64,000 nt of DNA, taken from positions 62,001 to 126,000 of the forward strand of contig NZ_JOGR01000014.1 of the NCBI RefSeq assembly GCF_000719515.1, given 5' to 3'. A program made the translations under genes and the position numbers. Below the pieces are notes generated by a model. It ran no database searches, was not told the DNA's origin, and was given only the letters and a program-made list of their open reading frames with translations. Each line of letters starts with the position of its first letter. Within the stretch, counting starts at the first letter, position 1. The stretch comes from Glycomyces sp. NRRL B-16210. Lineage in GTDB: Bacteria; Actinomycetota; Actinomycetes; Mycobacteriales; Micromonosporaceae. This document shows positions 32,904-41,844 of this stretch, piece after piece.

Positions 32904-34366
32904 CGCTGCCGCTCCTTCCACCAGGACCGGAAGTCCTCCTTCGGCGGCACCGGCAGGTCCCGGCTCACCGTCCACCTCGATCCCGGCCACGGCAGCCTGC
33001 GCACGAATCCCTTACGGCGCCAAGGCAGCGATCCAAGCCGGGCCGCGCGCAGCGCGGTCCGCCACAGGCGCGGGCGCGCCATGACCGCCTTCGCCGCGCC
33101 CATCGCGGCCTGCTCCCCCGCCGCGTGCGGACCCTGCTGTCGCAAGTGGACCAGCACTTCGGGGATGTCGATCTTCACCGGGCAGACCTCGTAGCAGGCC
33201 CCGCACAGGCTCGACGCGTACGGCAGGTCGTCGTGCCGGCCCGGCTCCAACTGCGGCGCGAGGATCGCCCCGATCGGCCCCGGATAGACGTGCCCGTACG
33301 CGTGCCCGCCGGTCCGCTCGTACACCGGGCACACGTTCAGGCAGGCCGAGCAGCGGATGCACGACAGCGCCTGGCGACCGACCTCGTCCTCGAGCACCCG
33401 CGTACGCCCGTTGTCGAGGAGGATGACGTGCACGTCCCTCGGGCCGTCGCCCTCGCGCGAACCGGTCCACACCGAGGTGTAGGGGTTCATCCGCTCGCCG
33501 GTCGAGGACCGCGGCAGCAACTGCATGAACACTTCGAGATCCTCGAAGCGCGGCAGCAGCTTCTCGATCCCGACGATGCTGATGAGCGTCTCGGGCATCG
33601 TCAGGCACATGCGCCCGTTGCCCTCGGACTCGACCACGACGAGCGAACCGGTCTCGGCGACCGCGAAGTTCGCGCCCGAGACGGCGACTTTCGCCGACAG
33701 GAACCGCCGCCGCAGATGCAGCCGCGCGGCCTCGGCCAGCGCCGCCGGGTCGTCGGTCAGCCCCGCGGGCGCGTCGCCCATCCGCTGGTCGAAGATGTCG
33801 CGGATCTCGGTGCGGTTGTAGTGGATCGCGGGCACGAGGATGTGACTGGGCCGGTCCTCGGCGAGCTGCACGATGAGTTCGGCCAGGTCGGTCTCGAAGG
33901 CCCTGAGGCCCTGGGCCTCGAAGTACTCGTTGAGCTCGATCTCCTGGGTCGCCATCGACTTGACCTTGACGACCTCCTCGGCCCCGGCCTCGCGCACGAT
34001 CCGCACGGCGATGCGGTTCGCCTCGGCCCCGTCCCGCGCCCAGTGGACCGTGGCTCCGGCCGCGATCGCGTTGCGCTCGAACTCGATCGCGAGTTCGGGG
34101 AGGCGGTGCTGGACGTCGGCCTTGATCGCGGCCGCCGAGTCGCGCAGGTGCTCCCAGTCGTCGAGTTCCCCGGCGACCTTCGCGCGCTTGGCGCGGATCG
34201 TCCCAGTCGCGTGGGCGAGGTTCTTGCGCAGTTGCGGCATCCCGAGCGCGACCTTGGCGGCCTTGGGGAACGGTGCGTCGGCGGGGATGAGCGAGGCGGC
34301 CGGAACGACGGCGCTGGCCGGGGCGGCGCTGGTCGGTACGGCAGTGCCGCGCTTGCGGGCGCTCAT
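32900..34366 (-). CDS. lutB: Lactate utilization protein LutB (iron-sulfur)
   Basis: A 488-residue LutB: N-terminal LUD domain (KVKSMATQEIELNEYFE; VSGANFAVAETGSLVVVE) followed by two 4Fe-4S clusters of ferredoxin type (CIRCSACLNVCPVY and CGACYEVCPVKIDIPEVL) and a C-terminal tail. It passes electrons from lactate to the respiratory chain in the membrane-associated LutABC complex. The first 30 residues are Ala/Pro/Val-rich, longer than usual. ATG 34366 overlaps the LutA stop by 4 bp (ATGA). Confidence 0.95.
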   Translation of the reverse strand: MSARKRGTAVPTSAAPASAVVPAASLIPADAPFPKAAKVALGMPQLRKNLAHATGTIRAKRAKVAGELDDWEHLRDSAAAIKADVQHRLPELAIEFERNAIAAGATVHWARDGAEANRIAVRIVREAGAEEVVKVKSMATQEIELNEYFEAQGLRAFETDLAELIVQLAEDRPSHILVPAIHYNRTEIRDIFDQRMGDAPAGLTDDPAALAEAARLHLRRRFLSAKVAVSGANFAVAETGSLVVVESEGNGRMCLTMPETLISIVGIEKLLPRFEDLEVFMQLLPRSSTGERMNPYTSVWTGSREGDGPRDVHVILLDNGRTRVLEDEVGRQALSCIRCSACLNVCPVYERTGGHAYGHVYPGPIGAILAPQLEPGRHDDLPYASSLCGACYEVCPVKIDIPEVLVHLRQQGPHAAGEQAAMGAAKAVMARPRLWRTALRAARLGSLPWRRKGFVRRLPWPGSRWTVSRDLPVPPKEDFRSWWKERQR

Positions 34367-35058
34367 GCGGCGCTCGCGAGGATCTCGGCGTAGTGGACGG
34401 GCCTCGGCCCTCCGGCGCGGGTGAGGCCGCCGCCGATGTGGGTGAGGCACGAGTTGTCGGCGGCCGCAAGGTATTCGGCGCCGGTGGCGGCGGCGTTGCG
34501 GCATTTGTCGGCGAGCATCGCGGAGGAGACCTCGCTGTTCTTCAGGGCGAAGGTGCCGCCGAAGCCGCAGCACTGGTCGGCGGCGGGCAGCTCGACCAGC
34601 TCGATGTCGCGCACCGCCCGCAGCAGCCGGACGGGCTTGTCCCCCAACCCGAGCGCGCGGGTCCCGTGGCAGGTCGGGTGGTAGGTGACGCGGTGCGGGA
34701 AGCGCGCGCCGACGTCCTCGACGCCGGCCACGTCCAGCAGGAACTCGGAGAGCTCGTGCACACGGGCGCCGAGCCCTGAGCCGGTGAGGTGCGGGTACTG
34801 GTCGCGGACCATCGCCGCGCAGGAGCCGGAGGGGGTGACGACCGCGTCGTAGCCGCCGAAGACCTCCTCGAAGGAGCGCGCGAGGGTCCGCGCGTCCTCC
34901 TGGTACCCGGAGTTGGCGTGCATCTGGCCGCAGCAGGTCTGTGCGGCGGGGAAGTCGACCTCGTAGCCGAGCCGTTCGAGGATCTGGACGACCGCTTTGG
35001 GCGTCTCGGGGTAGAGCGCGTCGTTGACGCACGTGATGAACAGGCCTACGCGCTTCAC
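34363..35058 (-). CDS. lutA: Lactate utilization protein LutA
   Basis: A 231-residue CCG-domain protein (two CCG motifs: AQTCCGQMHANSGYQ near 42 and DQCCGFGGTF in the C-terminal half) typical of LutA/GlpC/HdrB cluster-binding subunits. Start GTG 35058 with RBS AGAGGTG. It follows gntR by 58 bp on the same strand, so the regulator and lutABC probably form one transcript. In this context the lactate is likely made by the divergent fucose pathway. Confidence 0.95.
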   Translation of the reverse strand: MKRVGLFITCVNDALYPETPKAVVQILERLGYEVDFPAAQTCCGQMHANSGYQEDARTLARSFEEVFGGYDAVVTPSGSCAAMVRDQYPHLTGSGLGARVHELSEFLLDVAGVEDVGARFPHRVTYHPTCHGTRALGLGDKPVRLLRAVRDIELVELPAADQCCGFGGTFALKNSEVSSAMLADKCRNAAATGAEYLAAADNSCLTHIGGGLTRAGGPRPVHYAEILASAA

Positions 35059-35116
35059 GCCCGGGTCACCTCTTCTCTCCAGTCGCCGGTCCGCACCGGT
35101 GCCGCCGGTCCCGGCG

Positions 35117-35860
35117 TCAGCGCGCCGCCTTGGCGCGCCTCGGTCTCGCCGCTTCGGCGGCCTGGGCCGCCGAAGCGCTCGCGGCCGCGAAGGCCTCGCG
35201 GTGCCGGACACGGGACCGTTCGAGGTGGAGGCGCATCGCCTCCTCGGCGGCAAGCGGTTTCACGGCAATGATAGCCGCTGCGATCGCCAGGTGCTCCGCC
35301 TCGGTCTCCCCGATCGCCTCGGGCCCGATGTAGGCGCGGTGGAGGTGCAGGTGCGCGTCCAGCCGGCGGATCGACTTCGCCAGCTGCGCGCTGCCGCTGA
35401 GGTCGGCGACGGTGTTGTGGAAGCGCCGGTCGGCCTCGGTGAACAGGAGCTTGTCGGCGGAGGGGTCGGGCGTGCGGGCGGCGCCGAGCAGGTCGGCGCG
35501 CTCGTCGCCGTTCCCGAGGGCCGGCTCCGGCGGGGCGTCGGGGCCGCGCTCGGCCGCGCGGCGGGCGGCGAGGGGTTCGAGCATCATCCGGATCTCGAAG
35601 AGGTCGGCGAACTCGGCGGCCGACAGCAGCGGCTCGACGGTGTACCCGCTGAGCGGGCGCCGGGCGAGCAGGCCCTCGGACTCCAGGCGCGCCAAGGCCT
35701 CCCGGATCGGGGTCTGCGAGAAGGCGAGCTGCTTCGCGAGGCCGTCGATGCTCAGTTTCGCGCCCGGGACGAGTTCGGAGCGCATGATCCGGGACTTCAG
35801 CTCGGTGTACGCCGAGTCCGCGAGCGTGCGCCTGCCCGCGCTCGTCGATGTCGCTGCCAT
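35117..35860 (-). CDS. FadR/FCD-type GntR regulator
   Basis: A 247-residue GntR protein: winged HTH with LSIDGLAKQLAFSQTPIREA, then LARLESEGLLARRPLSG, and an FCD effector domain with the metal-ligand pattern (EIRMMLEP; ADRRFHNTVADLSG; EAEHLAIAAAI). FCD regulators of sugar-acid operons bind the acid or its keto derivative. A perfect palindrome, TATCCTATAGGATA, lies 7 bp upstream of its ATG and could repress both this operon and the divergent fuc operon. The C-terminal 40 residues are Ala/Arg-rich, longer than average. Confidence 0.9.
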   Translation of the reverse strand: MAATSTSAGRRTLADSAYTELKSRIMRSELVPGAKLSIDGLAKQLAFSQTPIREALARLESEGLLARRPLSGYTVEPLLSAAEFADLFEIRMMLEPLAARRAAERGPDAPPEPALGNGDERADLLGAARTPDPSADKLLFTEADRRFHNTVADLSGSAQLAKSIRRLDAHLHLHRAYIGPEAIGETEAEHLAIAAAIIAVKPLAAEEAMRLHLERSRVRHREAFAAASASAAQAAEAARPRRAKAAR

Positions 35861-35866
35861 GCGCAA

Positions 35867-35880
35867 TATCCTATAGGATA
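35867..35880. promoter_or_regulatory. FadR-type GntR operator TATCCTATAGGATA
   Basis: A perfect 14-bp palindrome immediately upstream of the gntR start codon in the divergent gntR-lut / fuc promoter region. The TATAGGAT part could also serve as a -10 element. Confidence 0.65.
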
Positions 35881-36099
35881 GTGTCGCGATGGATCGGCTG
35901 CACGCCGAGCGCCTCGTGAATCGCCCCATATGTTCGCATTGGAGACCCTCGTGGCCGCAGACCGACGCCGCTCAAGGCGAGCATCCGCCTGTGCGTTCTC
36001 CGGGGCCGACGCGGCGGTGCGGCGCCCCCGGGCGTGCGCGCCGGGCCGCGGCCTCGAGCCTCAGGCCAAGCGCTCCGCGGTCGCCTTCGGCGGCGCGTC

Positions 36100-37086
36100 G
36101 TGACCGCCGCGTCCCCCCTCCCGCTCCGCGCCCTCGGCGGCACCGGCGTGTCCGTCACCGCGGTCGGCCTCGGCTGCGCGCCCCTCGCGGGCCTGTACGA
36201 GCCGGTCGACCCGGCCGTCGCCACCGCCACCGTCGACGCCGCCTGGGCCGGGGGCGTGCGCCACTTCGACACCGCGCCCCACTACGGCGCCGGGCGCTCC
36301 GAGGAGCGGCTCGGCGACGCGCTCGCCGACCGCGACCGGGCCGCGTTCGCCGTGTCCACCAAGATGGGCCGCGTCCTGGTCGACCACGAAGGCCCCTGGG
36401 ACCTCTGGGCCGAGCCCAACGGCAAGGCCGCCGTCTTCGACTTCTCCTACCGGGCCGCGTTCGCCTCCCACCTCGAGAGCCTCGAACGGCTCGGCGTCGA
36501 CCGGATCGACATCGGCCTCGTCCACGACGCCGACGACCACCGCGACGCCGCCCTCGCCGGCACCCACCGGGCCCTGACCGAGCTCAAGGCCGCCGGGAGC
36601 ATCGGCGCGATCGGCATCGGCATGAACTCCACCGACGCCGCCGCCGACCTGCTCTCGCGCGCCGACTTCGACGTGGCCCTCATCGCCGGGCGCTACACGC
36701 TGCTCGACCAGTCGGCCCTCGACCGGCTCTACCCGCTGTGCCTCGAACGCGGCGTCTCGGTGATCGCCGCGGGGGTGTTCAACTCAGGCATCCTCGCCGA
36801 CCCAAGCCCCGGCGCCCGCTTCAACTATGCTCAGGCCGACCGCGGGCTCCTCACACGCGCCCGGGCGATAGCGGCGATCTGCGACCGCCACGGCACGCCA
36901 CTGCGCGCCGCCGCGCTCCAGTTCGCCGCCGCCCACCCCGCCGTCGCGTCGATCCTGGTCGGCGCCCGCAACCCGGATGAGGTCGACGACGCCCTCGCGA
37001 TGTACGCCCACCCGATTCCCGGCACGCTGTGGCAAGAACTCAAGCGGGCCGGGCTCCTGGCCGAGGAGGCACCCGTACCCGCATGA
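36100..37086 (+). CDS. Aldo/keto reductase, L-fucose (aldose) 1-dehydrogenase-like
   Basis: A 328-residue aldo/keto reductase. The catalytic tetrad is visible: Asp and Tyr in GVRHFDTAPHYGAGRSEERLG, Lys in STKMGR, His in GLVHDADDHR. The C-terminal cofactor motif is ILVGARNPDEV. It belongs to the D-threo-aldose/L-fucose dehydrogenase group that oxidises L-fucose to L-fucono-lactone with NAD(P)+. As first gene of a five-gene chain with 4-bp overlaps it would start the oxidative L-fucose route. The GTG start at 36100 is my choice from homology; an ATG at 36034 is also in frame. Confidence 0.85.
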   Translation: MTAASPLPLRALGGTGVSVTAVGLGCAPLAGLYEPVDPAVATATVDAAWAGGVRHFDTAPHYGAGRSEERLGDALADRDRAAFAVSTKMGRVLVDHEGPWDLWAEPNGKAAVFDFSYRAAFASHLESLERLGVDRIDIGLVHDADDHRDAALAGTHRALTELKAAGSIGAIGIGMNSTDAAADLLSRADFDVALIAGRYTLLDQSALDRLYPLCLERGVSVIAAGVFNSGILADPSPGARFNYAQADRGLLTRARAIAAICDRHGTPLRAAALQFAAAHPAVASILVGARNPDEVDDALAMYAHPIPGTLWQELKRAGLLAEEAPVPA

Positions 37087-37934
37087 GCAGCGAACTCGTC
37101 ATAGACGCCCACCACCACGTCTGGACCGCCGACTACCCCTGGCTCGCTTCGAAACCGGAGTTCGCGCCGATCAAGCGCGACTACGGCGTGGCCGACCTGC
37201 GCGACAACCTCAGGGCCGCCGGGGTCGACCGCACCGTCCTGGTCGAGTCCGGCTGGAACCACCCCTCCGAGACCGTCGAGTTCCTGCACCTCGCGGGCGC
37301 CGTGGACGAGGTCGCCGGGGTCGTCGGCTACATCGACCTCCTCGACCCGCAGCTTCGCAACACCTTGGCGCGCTACACGAGCCACCCGCGCTCGCGCTAC
37401 CTCGTGGGCCTGCGCGACCAGGTCCAGTTCCGGCCGGAGGCCGACTTCCTCGCCCGGCCCGACGTGATCGAGGCGCTCCGCGTCGCCTCGACCGTCGTCC
37501 CGACCTTCGACCTGGTGGTCCGCGTCGACCAGCTCCCGGCCGCCGCCCACGCCGCCGCGGCCGTCCCCGGCCTCGTCTTCGTGGTCGACCACCTCGGCAA
37601 GCCGCAGATCCGCGACGGGTCGGACGGCCTGCGCACCTGGTGGGAGGCCATCGCGCCGCTCGCCAAGCACCCCAACGTGACCGCGAAGCTCTCCGGCCTG
37701 GTCACCGAGGCCGACTGGCAGCGGTGGACCCCGGCCGACCTGCGCCCGTTCGTGCAGGCCGCCCTCGAACTGTTCGGCCCCGACCGCCTCATGTTCGGAT
37801 CCGACTGGCCCGTATGCGAACTGGCCGCCACCTACTCGCGGGTCAAGGACGCCCTCACCGAGGTCCTCGGCCGCCCCGACCCCGACGTGTTCGGCGGCAC
37901 CGCCGCCCGCACCTACCAGCTAGGAGAGCTATGA
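37083..37934 (+). CDS. L-fucono-lactonase-like amidohydrolase
   Basis: A 283-residue amidohydrolase-2 (TIM-barrel) family protein. The metal-binding IDAHHHVWTADYPWL, the interior HLGKP and the C-terminal GSDWPVCE (metal Asp) are intact. Members in this pathway context hydrolyse L-fuconolactone to L-fuconate. ATG overlaps the previous stop (ATGA) and the gene overlaps the next by 4 bp. A rhamnono- or galactono-lactonase cannot be excluded by sequence alone; the neighbours favour fuconolactone. Confidence 0.88.
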   Translation: MSSELVIDAHHHVWTADYPWLASKPEFAPIKRDYGVADLRDNLRAAGVDRTVLVESGWNHPSETVEFLHLAGAVDEVAGVVGYIDLLDPQLRNTLARYTSHPRSRYLVGLRDQVQFRPEADFLARPDVIEALRVASTVVPTFDLVVRVDQLPAAAHAAAAVPGLVFVVDHLGKPQIRDGSDGLRTWWEAIAPLAKHPNVTAKLSGLVTEADWQRWTPADLRPFVQAALELFGPDRLMFGSDWPVCELAATYSRVKDALTEVLGRPDPDVFGGTAARTYQLGEL

Positions 37935-38779
37935 AGTACCTGCGCATCGGCCGGCCCGGCTACGAGACCCCCGTGGCGCTCCACGAGGGCAAGTACTACG
38001 ACCTCTCCGGCCCGATCGGCGACATCGACGGGACCTTCTTCGCCGAGCACAGCCTGGGCCGCGGCGGCGGGATCGCCACAGTCGCAGGGTTTCCCGAGAT
38101 CGACGTCGAGGGCGAGCGCGTCGCCCCGCCGATCGCCAGGCCCGGCGCCGTCGTGTGCATCGGCATGAACTACGCCGCGCACTGCGCCGAGTCCGGCGCG
38201 GAGCCGCCGGCCGAGCCGGTGGTGTTCTACAAGCACCCCAACACGATCGTGGGACCGAACGACGACGTGGAGATCCCCCGCGGCTCGACCCGCACCGACT
38301 GGGAGGTCGAGCTCGGCGTGGTCTTCGCCAAGCGCGCGTCCTATCTGGAGTCCGAGGAGGCGGCGCTGGAGTGCATCGCCGGCTTCGTGGTCGCCAACGA
38401 CGTCTCAGAGCGGGAGTTCCAGATCGAGCGCTCCGGCGGCCAGTTCTCGAAGGGCAAGGCCTGCCCGACGTTCACGCCGCTCGGCCCCTGGCTGGTCACC
38501 CCCGACGAGATCGAGGACGTCCAGAACCTCCGCATGTGGTCCAAAGTGAACGGTGAGGCCCGCCAGGACTCCAGCTCCGGCGACATGATCTTCTCGGTCG
38601 CCCGCATCATCCACCACATGTCCCAGTTCATGGCGTTCGACCCGGGCGACCTGCTGCTCACCGGCACCCCCGAGGGCGTCGCGCTCTCGGGCCGCTTCCC
38701 CTACCTCAAGGCAGGGGACGTGGTCGAGGTCGGCATCGAGGGGCTCGGCAGCACCGCGAACCCGACGGTGCAGGCGTGA
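37931..38779 (+). CDS. 2,4-diketo-3-deoxy-L-fuconate hydrolase (FAH family)
   Basis: A 282-residue fumarylacetoacetate-hydrolase-family protein. The conserved core GAVVCIGMNYAAHCAESGAE, the metal ligands in TDWEVELGVVFAK, SKGKACPTFTPLGPW and LLTGTPEGVALS are all present. In L-fucose catabolism this enzyme cleaves the diketo acid to pyruvate and L-lactate. It overlaps the neighbours on both sides by 4 bp. The lutABC genes across the divergent promoter would use the lactate. Confidence 0.9.
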   Translation: MKYLRIGRPGYETPVALHEGKYYDLSGPIGDIDGTFFAEHSLGRGGGIATVAGFPEIDVEGERVAPPIARPGAVVCIGMNYAAHCAESGAEPPAEPVVFYKHPNTIVGPNDDVEIPRGSTRTDWEVELGVVFAKRASYLESEEAALECIAGFVVANDVSEREFQIERSGGQFSKGKACPTFTPLGPWLVTPDEIEDVQNLRMWSKVNGEARQDSSSGDMIFSVARIIHHMSQFMAFDPGDLLLTGTPEGVALSGRFPYLKAGDVVEVGIEGLGSTANPTVQA

Positions 38780-40068
38780 GGATCGCCTCGGTGGACGTCC
38801 TCGACGTCCGCTTCCCCACCTCGCAGAGCCTCGACGGCTCCGACGCGATGAACCCCGACCCCGACTACTCGGCCGCCTACGTCGTGCTCCGCGCCGAAGG
38901 CGGCCACGAGGGCCACGGGTTCACCTTCACCATCGGCCGCGGCAACGACATCTGCTGCGCCGCCATCGAAGCCCTCGGGTCCCATGTGGTCGGCAGGTCC
39001 ATCGCGGGCCCGAGCGATCTCGCCGAGCTGTACCGGGCCTTGACGCACGACTCCCAGATCCGCTGGCTCGGCCCGGAGAAGGGCGTCATGCACCTGGCAG
39101 CCGCGGCACTGGTCAACGCCGCCTGGGACCTCGTCGCCCGCCTCGCCGATCTGCCGCTGTGGAAGTACCTCTCGGGCCTCACCCCGGAGGAGATCGTCGA
39201 ATGCGTGGACTGGCGTTATCTCTCCGACGCGCTCACTCCCGAAGAGGCCCTTGCGATCCTGCGCGCGGCCGAACCGGGCAGGGCCGAGCGGGTCGCCGAG
39301 GTCGAGCGCGCCGGATACCCGGCGTACACGACCTCGCCGGGCTGGCTGGGCTACGACGACGCGAAGGTCGTGCGCCTCGCGCGCGAGGCCGTCGCCGAGG
39401 GCTACACCCAGATCAAACTCAAGGTCGGGGCCGACCTGGAGGACGACCGCCGCCGCTTCGCCGCCGCCCGCGCGGCAGTCGGGCCGGACGTGCGCATCGC
39501 GGTGGACGCCAACCAGCGCTGGGACGTGGACGAGGCCGAGCGGTGGATGACCGCGCTCGCCGAGTTCGATCCGTGGTGGATCGAGGAGCCGACGAGCCCG
39601 GACGACATCCTCGGCCACGCCGAGATCCGCAAGCGCCTGTCCCCCATCAAGGTCGCCACGGGCGAGCACGTGCACAACCGCGTCATGTTCAAGCAGTTGC
39701 TCCAGGCCGGAGCGATCGACTTCCTCCAGATCGACGCCGCCCGCGTCGCCGGGGTGAACGAGAACCTCGCGATCCTGCTGCTGGCCAAGAAGTTCGACGT
39801 GCCGGTCTGCCCGCACGCGGGCGGGGTGGGCCTGTGCGAACTCGTCCGGCATCTGTCCATGTTCGACTACACCTCCGTGAGCACCTCGATGGAGGACCGG
39901 GTGATCGAGTACGTCGACCACCTCCACGAGCACTTCCTCGACCCCGCGATCGTCAAGGGCGGCAGGTACCTCGCGCCCGCCGAGCCGGGCTTCTCGGCCG
40001 AGATGAAGCGCGAGAGCCTGGAGCGTTACACCCATCCGGACGGTCCTGAATGGAGGAATGACTCATGA
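38776..40068 (+). CDS. fucD: L-fuconate dehydratase
   Basis: A 430-residue enolase-superfamily dehydratase giving 2-keto-3-deoxy-L-fuconate. The family-specific opening FPTSQSLDGSDAMNPDPDYS and HGFTFTIGRGND, the KxK acid/base pair (YTQIKLKVGADL), metal ligands in VDANQRW and WWIEEPTSPDD, the GEH of KVATGEHVHN and the final HAGGVGLCE identify it as fuconate dehydratase rather than a generic mandelate-racemase member. It starts at GTG 38776 overlapping the previous stop (GTGA). Confidence 0.94.
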   Translation: MRIASVDVLDVRFPTSQSLDGSDAMNPDPDYSAAYVVLRAEGGHEGHGFTFTIGRGNDICCAAIEALGSHVVGRSIAGPSDLAELYRALTHDSQIRWLGPEKGVMHLAAAALVNAAWDLVARLADLPLWKYLSGLTPEEIVECVDWRYLSDALTPEEALAILRAAEPGRAERVAEVERAGYPAYTTSPGWLGYDDAKVVRLAREAVAEGYTQIKLKVGADLEDDRRRFAAARAAVGPDVRIAVDANQRWDVDEAERWMTALAEFDPWWIEEPTSPDDILGHAEIRKRLSPIKVATGEHVHNRVMFKQLLQAGAIDFLQIDAARVAGVNENLAILLLAKKFDVPVCPHAGGVGLCELVRHLSMFDYTSVSTSMEDRVIEYVDHLHEHFLDPAIVKGGRYLAPAEPGFSAEMKRESLERYTHPDGPEWRNDS

Positions 40069-40805
40069 GCGGTGCTTTCGAAGGCCTCACGGTGGTGATC
40101 TCGGGCGGCGCCTCGGGGATCGGCGCGGCGGCGGCGGACGCCTTCGCCGCGCGCGGCGCGAACGTGGCCGTCCTCGACCTCAACGCCAACGCGCAGCACT
40201 GGTCCCACGAGTGCGACGTGTCCGACGACCACCGCGTGCGCAGCGCGGTCGCGGCCGTCGCCGAGCACTTCGGCCGCATCGACGTGCTGGTGAACAACGC
40301 CGGGATCGGCGCGATCGGCTCGGTCGAGGAGAACTCCGACAAGCAGTGGTTCCGCGTCCTGGACGTGAACCTGCTCGGCATGGTGCGCCTGGCGCGCGCC
40401 TGCCTGCCGCACCTGCGCGAATCGGACCACGCCGCGATCGTGAACACCTCCTCGATCGCCGCCACGGCCGGACTCGTCAAGCGCGCCCTGTACTCCGCCT
40501 CGAAGGGCGCGGTGCACTCGCTGACCATGGCGATGGCCGCCGACCATGTGGCCGAGGGCATCCGCGTCAACTGCGTGGCCCCCGGCACGGCCGACACCCC
40601 GTGGGTGCAGCGGCTGCTCGACCAGGCAGAGGACCCGGTGGATGAGCGCGCCCGCCTTGAGGCCCGCCAGCCGACCGGACGCCTGGTGAGCGCCGAGGAG
40701 GTCGCGGCCGCGATCGTCTACCTGGCGGACCCGGGCAACAAGGCCCTCACCGGAACGAGCCTGGCAGTGGACGGCGGCATGTCCGGCCTGCGCCTGGTCA
40801 AATAG
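40065..40805 (+). CDS. 2-keto-3-deoxy-L-fuconate dehydrogenase (SDR)
   Basis: A 246-residue classical short-chain dehydrogenase. Cofactor loop SGGASGIG, DVLVNNAGIGAIG, catalytic NTSSIAATAGL and YSASKGA, and the terminal LAVDGGMSGLRLVK are complete. It would oxidise 2-keto-3-deoxy-L-fuconate at C4 to the 2,4-diketo acid, the substrate of the FAH-family hydrolase encoded two genes upstream. ATG overlaps the fucD stop (ATGA). Last gene of the operon; no strong terminator follows. Confidence 0.92.
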   Translation: MSGAFEGLTVVISGGASGIGAAAADAFAARGANVAVLDLNANAQHWSHECDVSDDHRVRSAVAAVAEHFGRIDVLVNNAGIGAIGSVEENSDKQWFRVLDVNLLGMVRLARACLPHLRESDHAAIVNTSSIAATAGLVKRALYSASKGAVHSLTMAMAADHVAEGIRVNCVAPGTADTPWVQRLLDQAEDPVDERARLEARQPTGRLVSAEEVAAAIVYLADPGNKALTGTSLAVDGGMSGLRLVK

Positions 40806-40937
40806 CGCATGTTCAGATAGGGCGCGGCCGAAAAGGGCGCGTATCGGAAAATTCAGTACAACTTTCACGAGTCTGCATAGGATCCGCACTGGGCGAAGGC
40901 CCGCCGATGCCGCCGACCGTGAAAGGGTCCACCACTC

Positions 40938-41678
40938 ATGCACTTCGACCGCAACCTGAGCCGCAGATCCGCCATCACCGCCGCGACGGCCGCGGTCGGT
41001 TCGGCGTTCCTCGTCGCGCCCGCCGTCGCGCACACCGCGCCGGACCAGCTTCCGCTCGATCCCGAACTCCCGGTGGACCCCGGGCTCGCGACCGACGCCT
41101 GCCGGCTCCTCTCGCTCGAACTCGCATTCCGCGGTCTGGCGCTGGTCGCCTCGGACGGCACCGACATCCCCGTCCACGACCTCTACGCGAGCGCCGCGGT
41201 GCTCATCGAGACCGACCTCGAACTTCCAAGAGGCGGGCACAGCGTCGAGTCCTCCGAGCTCGGGGCGTTCAACCTTCTCGGTTTTTCCCCCAGGGGTTTT
41301 CGCTTCGCTTCGGACCCGTTGGCCCCGAGCGACGCGGCCGCGCAGGAGCAGGGCGCGGTGCGAAGGAGCCGGCCCGGCAAACTCAATTTGGACGACGGGG
41401 AGCACCGGGCGACCGAGCAGGCGAGGCCGCGTCCTCGACCGAGGTCCTACCATGCCGAGTTCGCCTACGCCGCGGACGAGGCGCGGACGGAGTCGGGCAT
41501 CGTCACGCTCACGTCGGCCGAGGCGGTCCAGATCGACCTCGAAGCGATCGTGGAGGTCGCGCTCACGGCGGGCATCGACGCCGAGATCGAGTTCGCCCAG
41601 TTCATCGGGGACCTCGCACTGGTGGCCGACTCCGGGGAGACCTACACGCTCGCCTCGGGCAGTGCGAATCCCGGGTGA
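40938..41678 (+). CDS. Tat-exported protein of unknown function
   Basis: A 246-residue protein with a twin-arginine-type signal (NLSRRSAITAATAAVGSAF, ending APAVAHTA). The mature part begins with a Pro/Leu/Asp-rich stretch (LPLDPELPVDPGL), then two beta-rich segments that resemble each other (VHDLYASAAVLIETDLEL and IVTLTSAEAVQIDLEAIVEV) split by a polar Arg-rich stretch. I do not recognise a family. RBS AAAGGG lies upstream, and a strong terminator follows at 41693. Confidence 0.6.
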   Translation: MHFDRNLSRRSAITAATAAVGSAFLVAPAVAHTAPDQLPLDPELPVDPGLATDACRLLSLELAFRGLALVASDGTDIPVHDLYASAAVLIETDLELPRGGHSVESSELGAFNLLGFSPRGFRFASDPLAPSDAAAQEQGAVRRSRPGKLNLDDGEHRATEQARPRPRPRSYHAEFAYAADEARTESGIVTLTSAEAVQIDLEAIVEVALTAGIDAEIEFAQFIGDLALVADSGETYTLASGSANPG

Positions 41679-41692
41679 CCGGCGTTCGACAC

Positions 41693-41720
41693 AGGGCGGG
41701 CCTCGTTCGAGGCCCGCCCT
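41693..41720 (+). terminator. Strong hairpin after Tat-exported protein gene
   Basis: Perfect 13-bp arms AGGGCGGGCCTCG / CGAGGCCCGCCCT with a 2-nt loop, followed by TTCCGTTCC, 14 bp after the stop codon. Confidence 0.75.
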
Positions 41721-41844
41721 TTCCGTTCCCGAACAGGGAACCGGGCGGGGCGCTTCTACGATGGGTCGGCAAGGGCCGCCGCTCGGGTGAATCCGGTGCC
41801 ACGACCGGACGGAGCGGACCGCGGCCTTCGCAGGGGAGGCGATC

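Noticed and set aside
34363..35032. Upstream extension of the LutB frame through the lutA region
   Set aside because: That part is the shadow of lutA; the true LutB start is the ATG overlapping the LutA stop.
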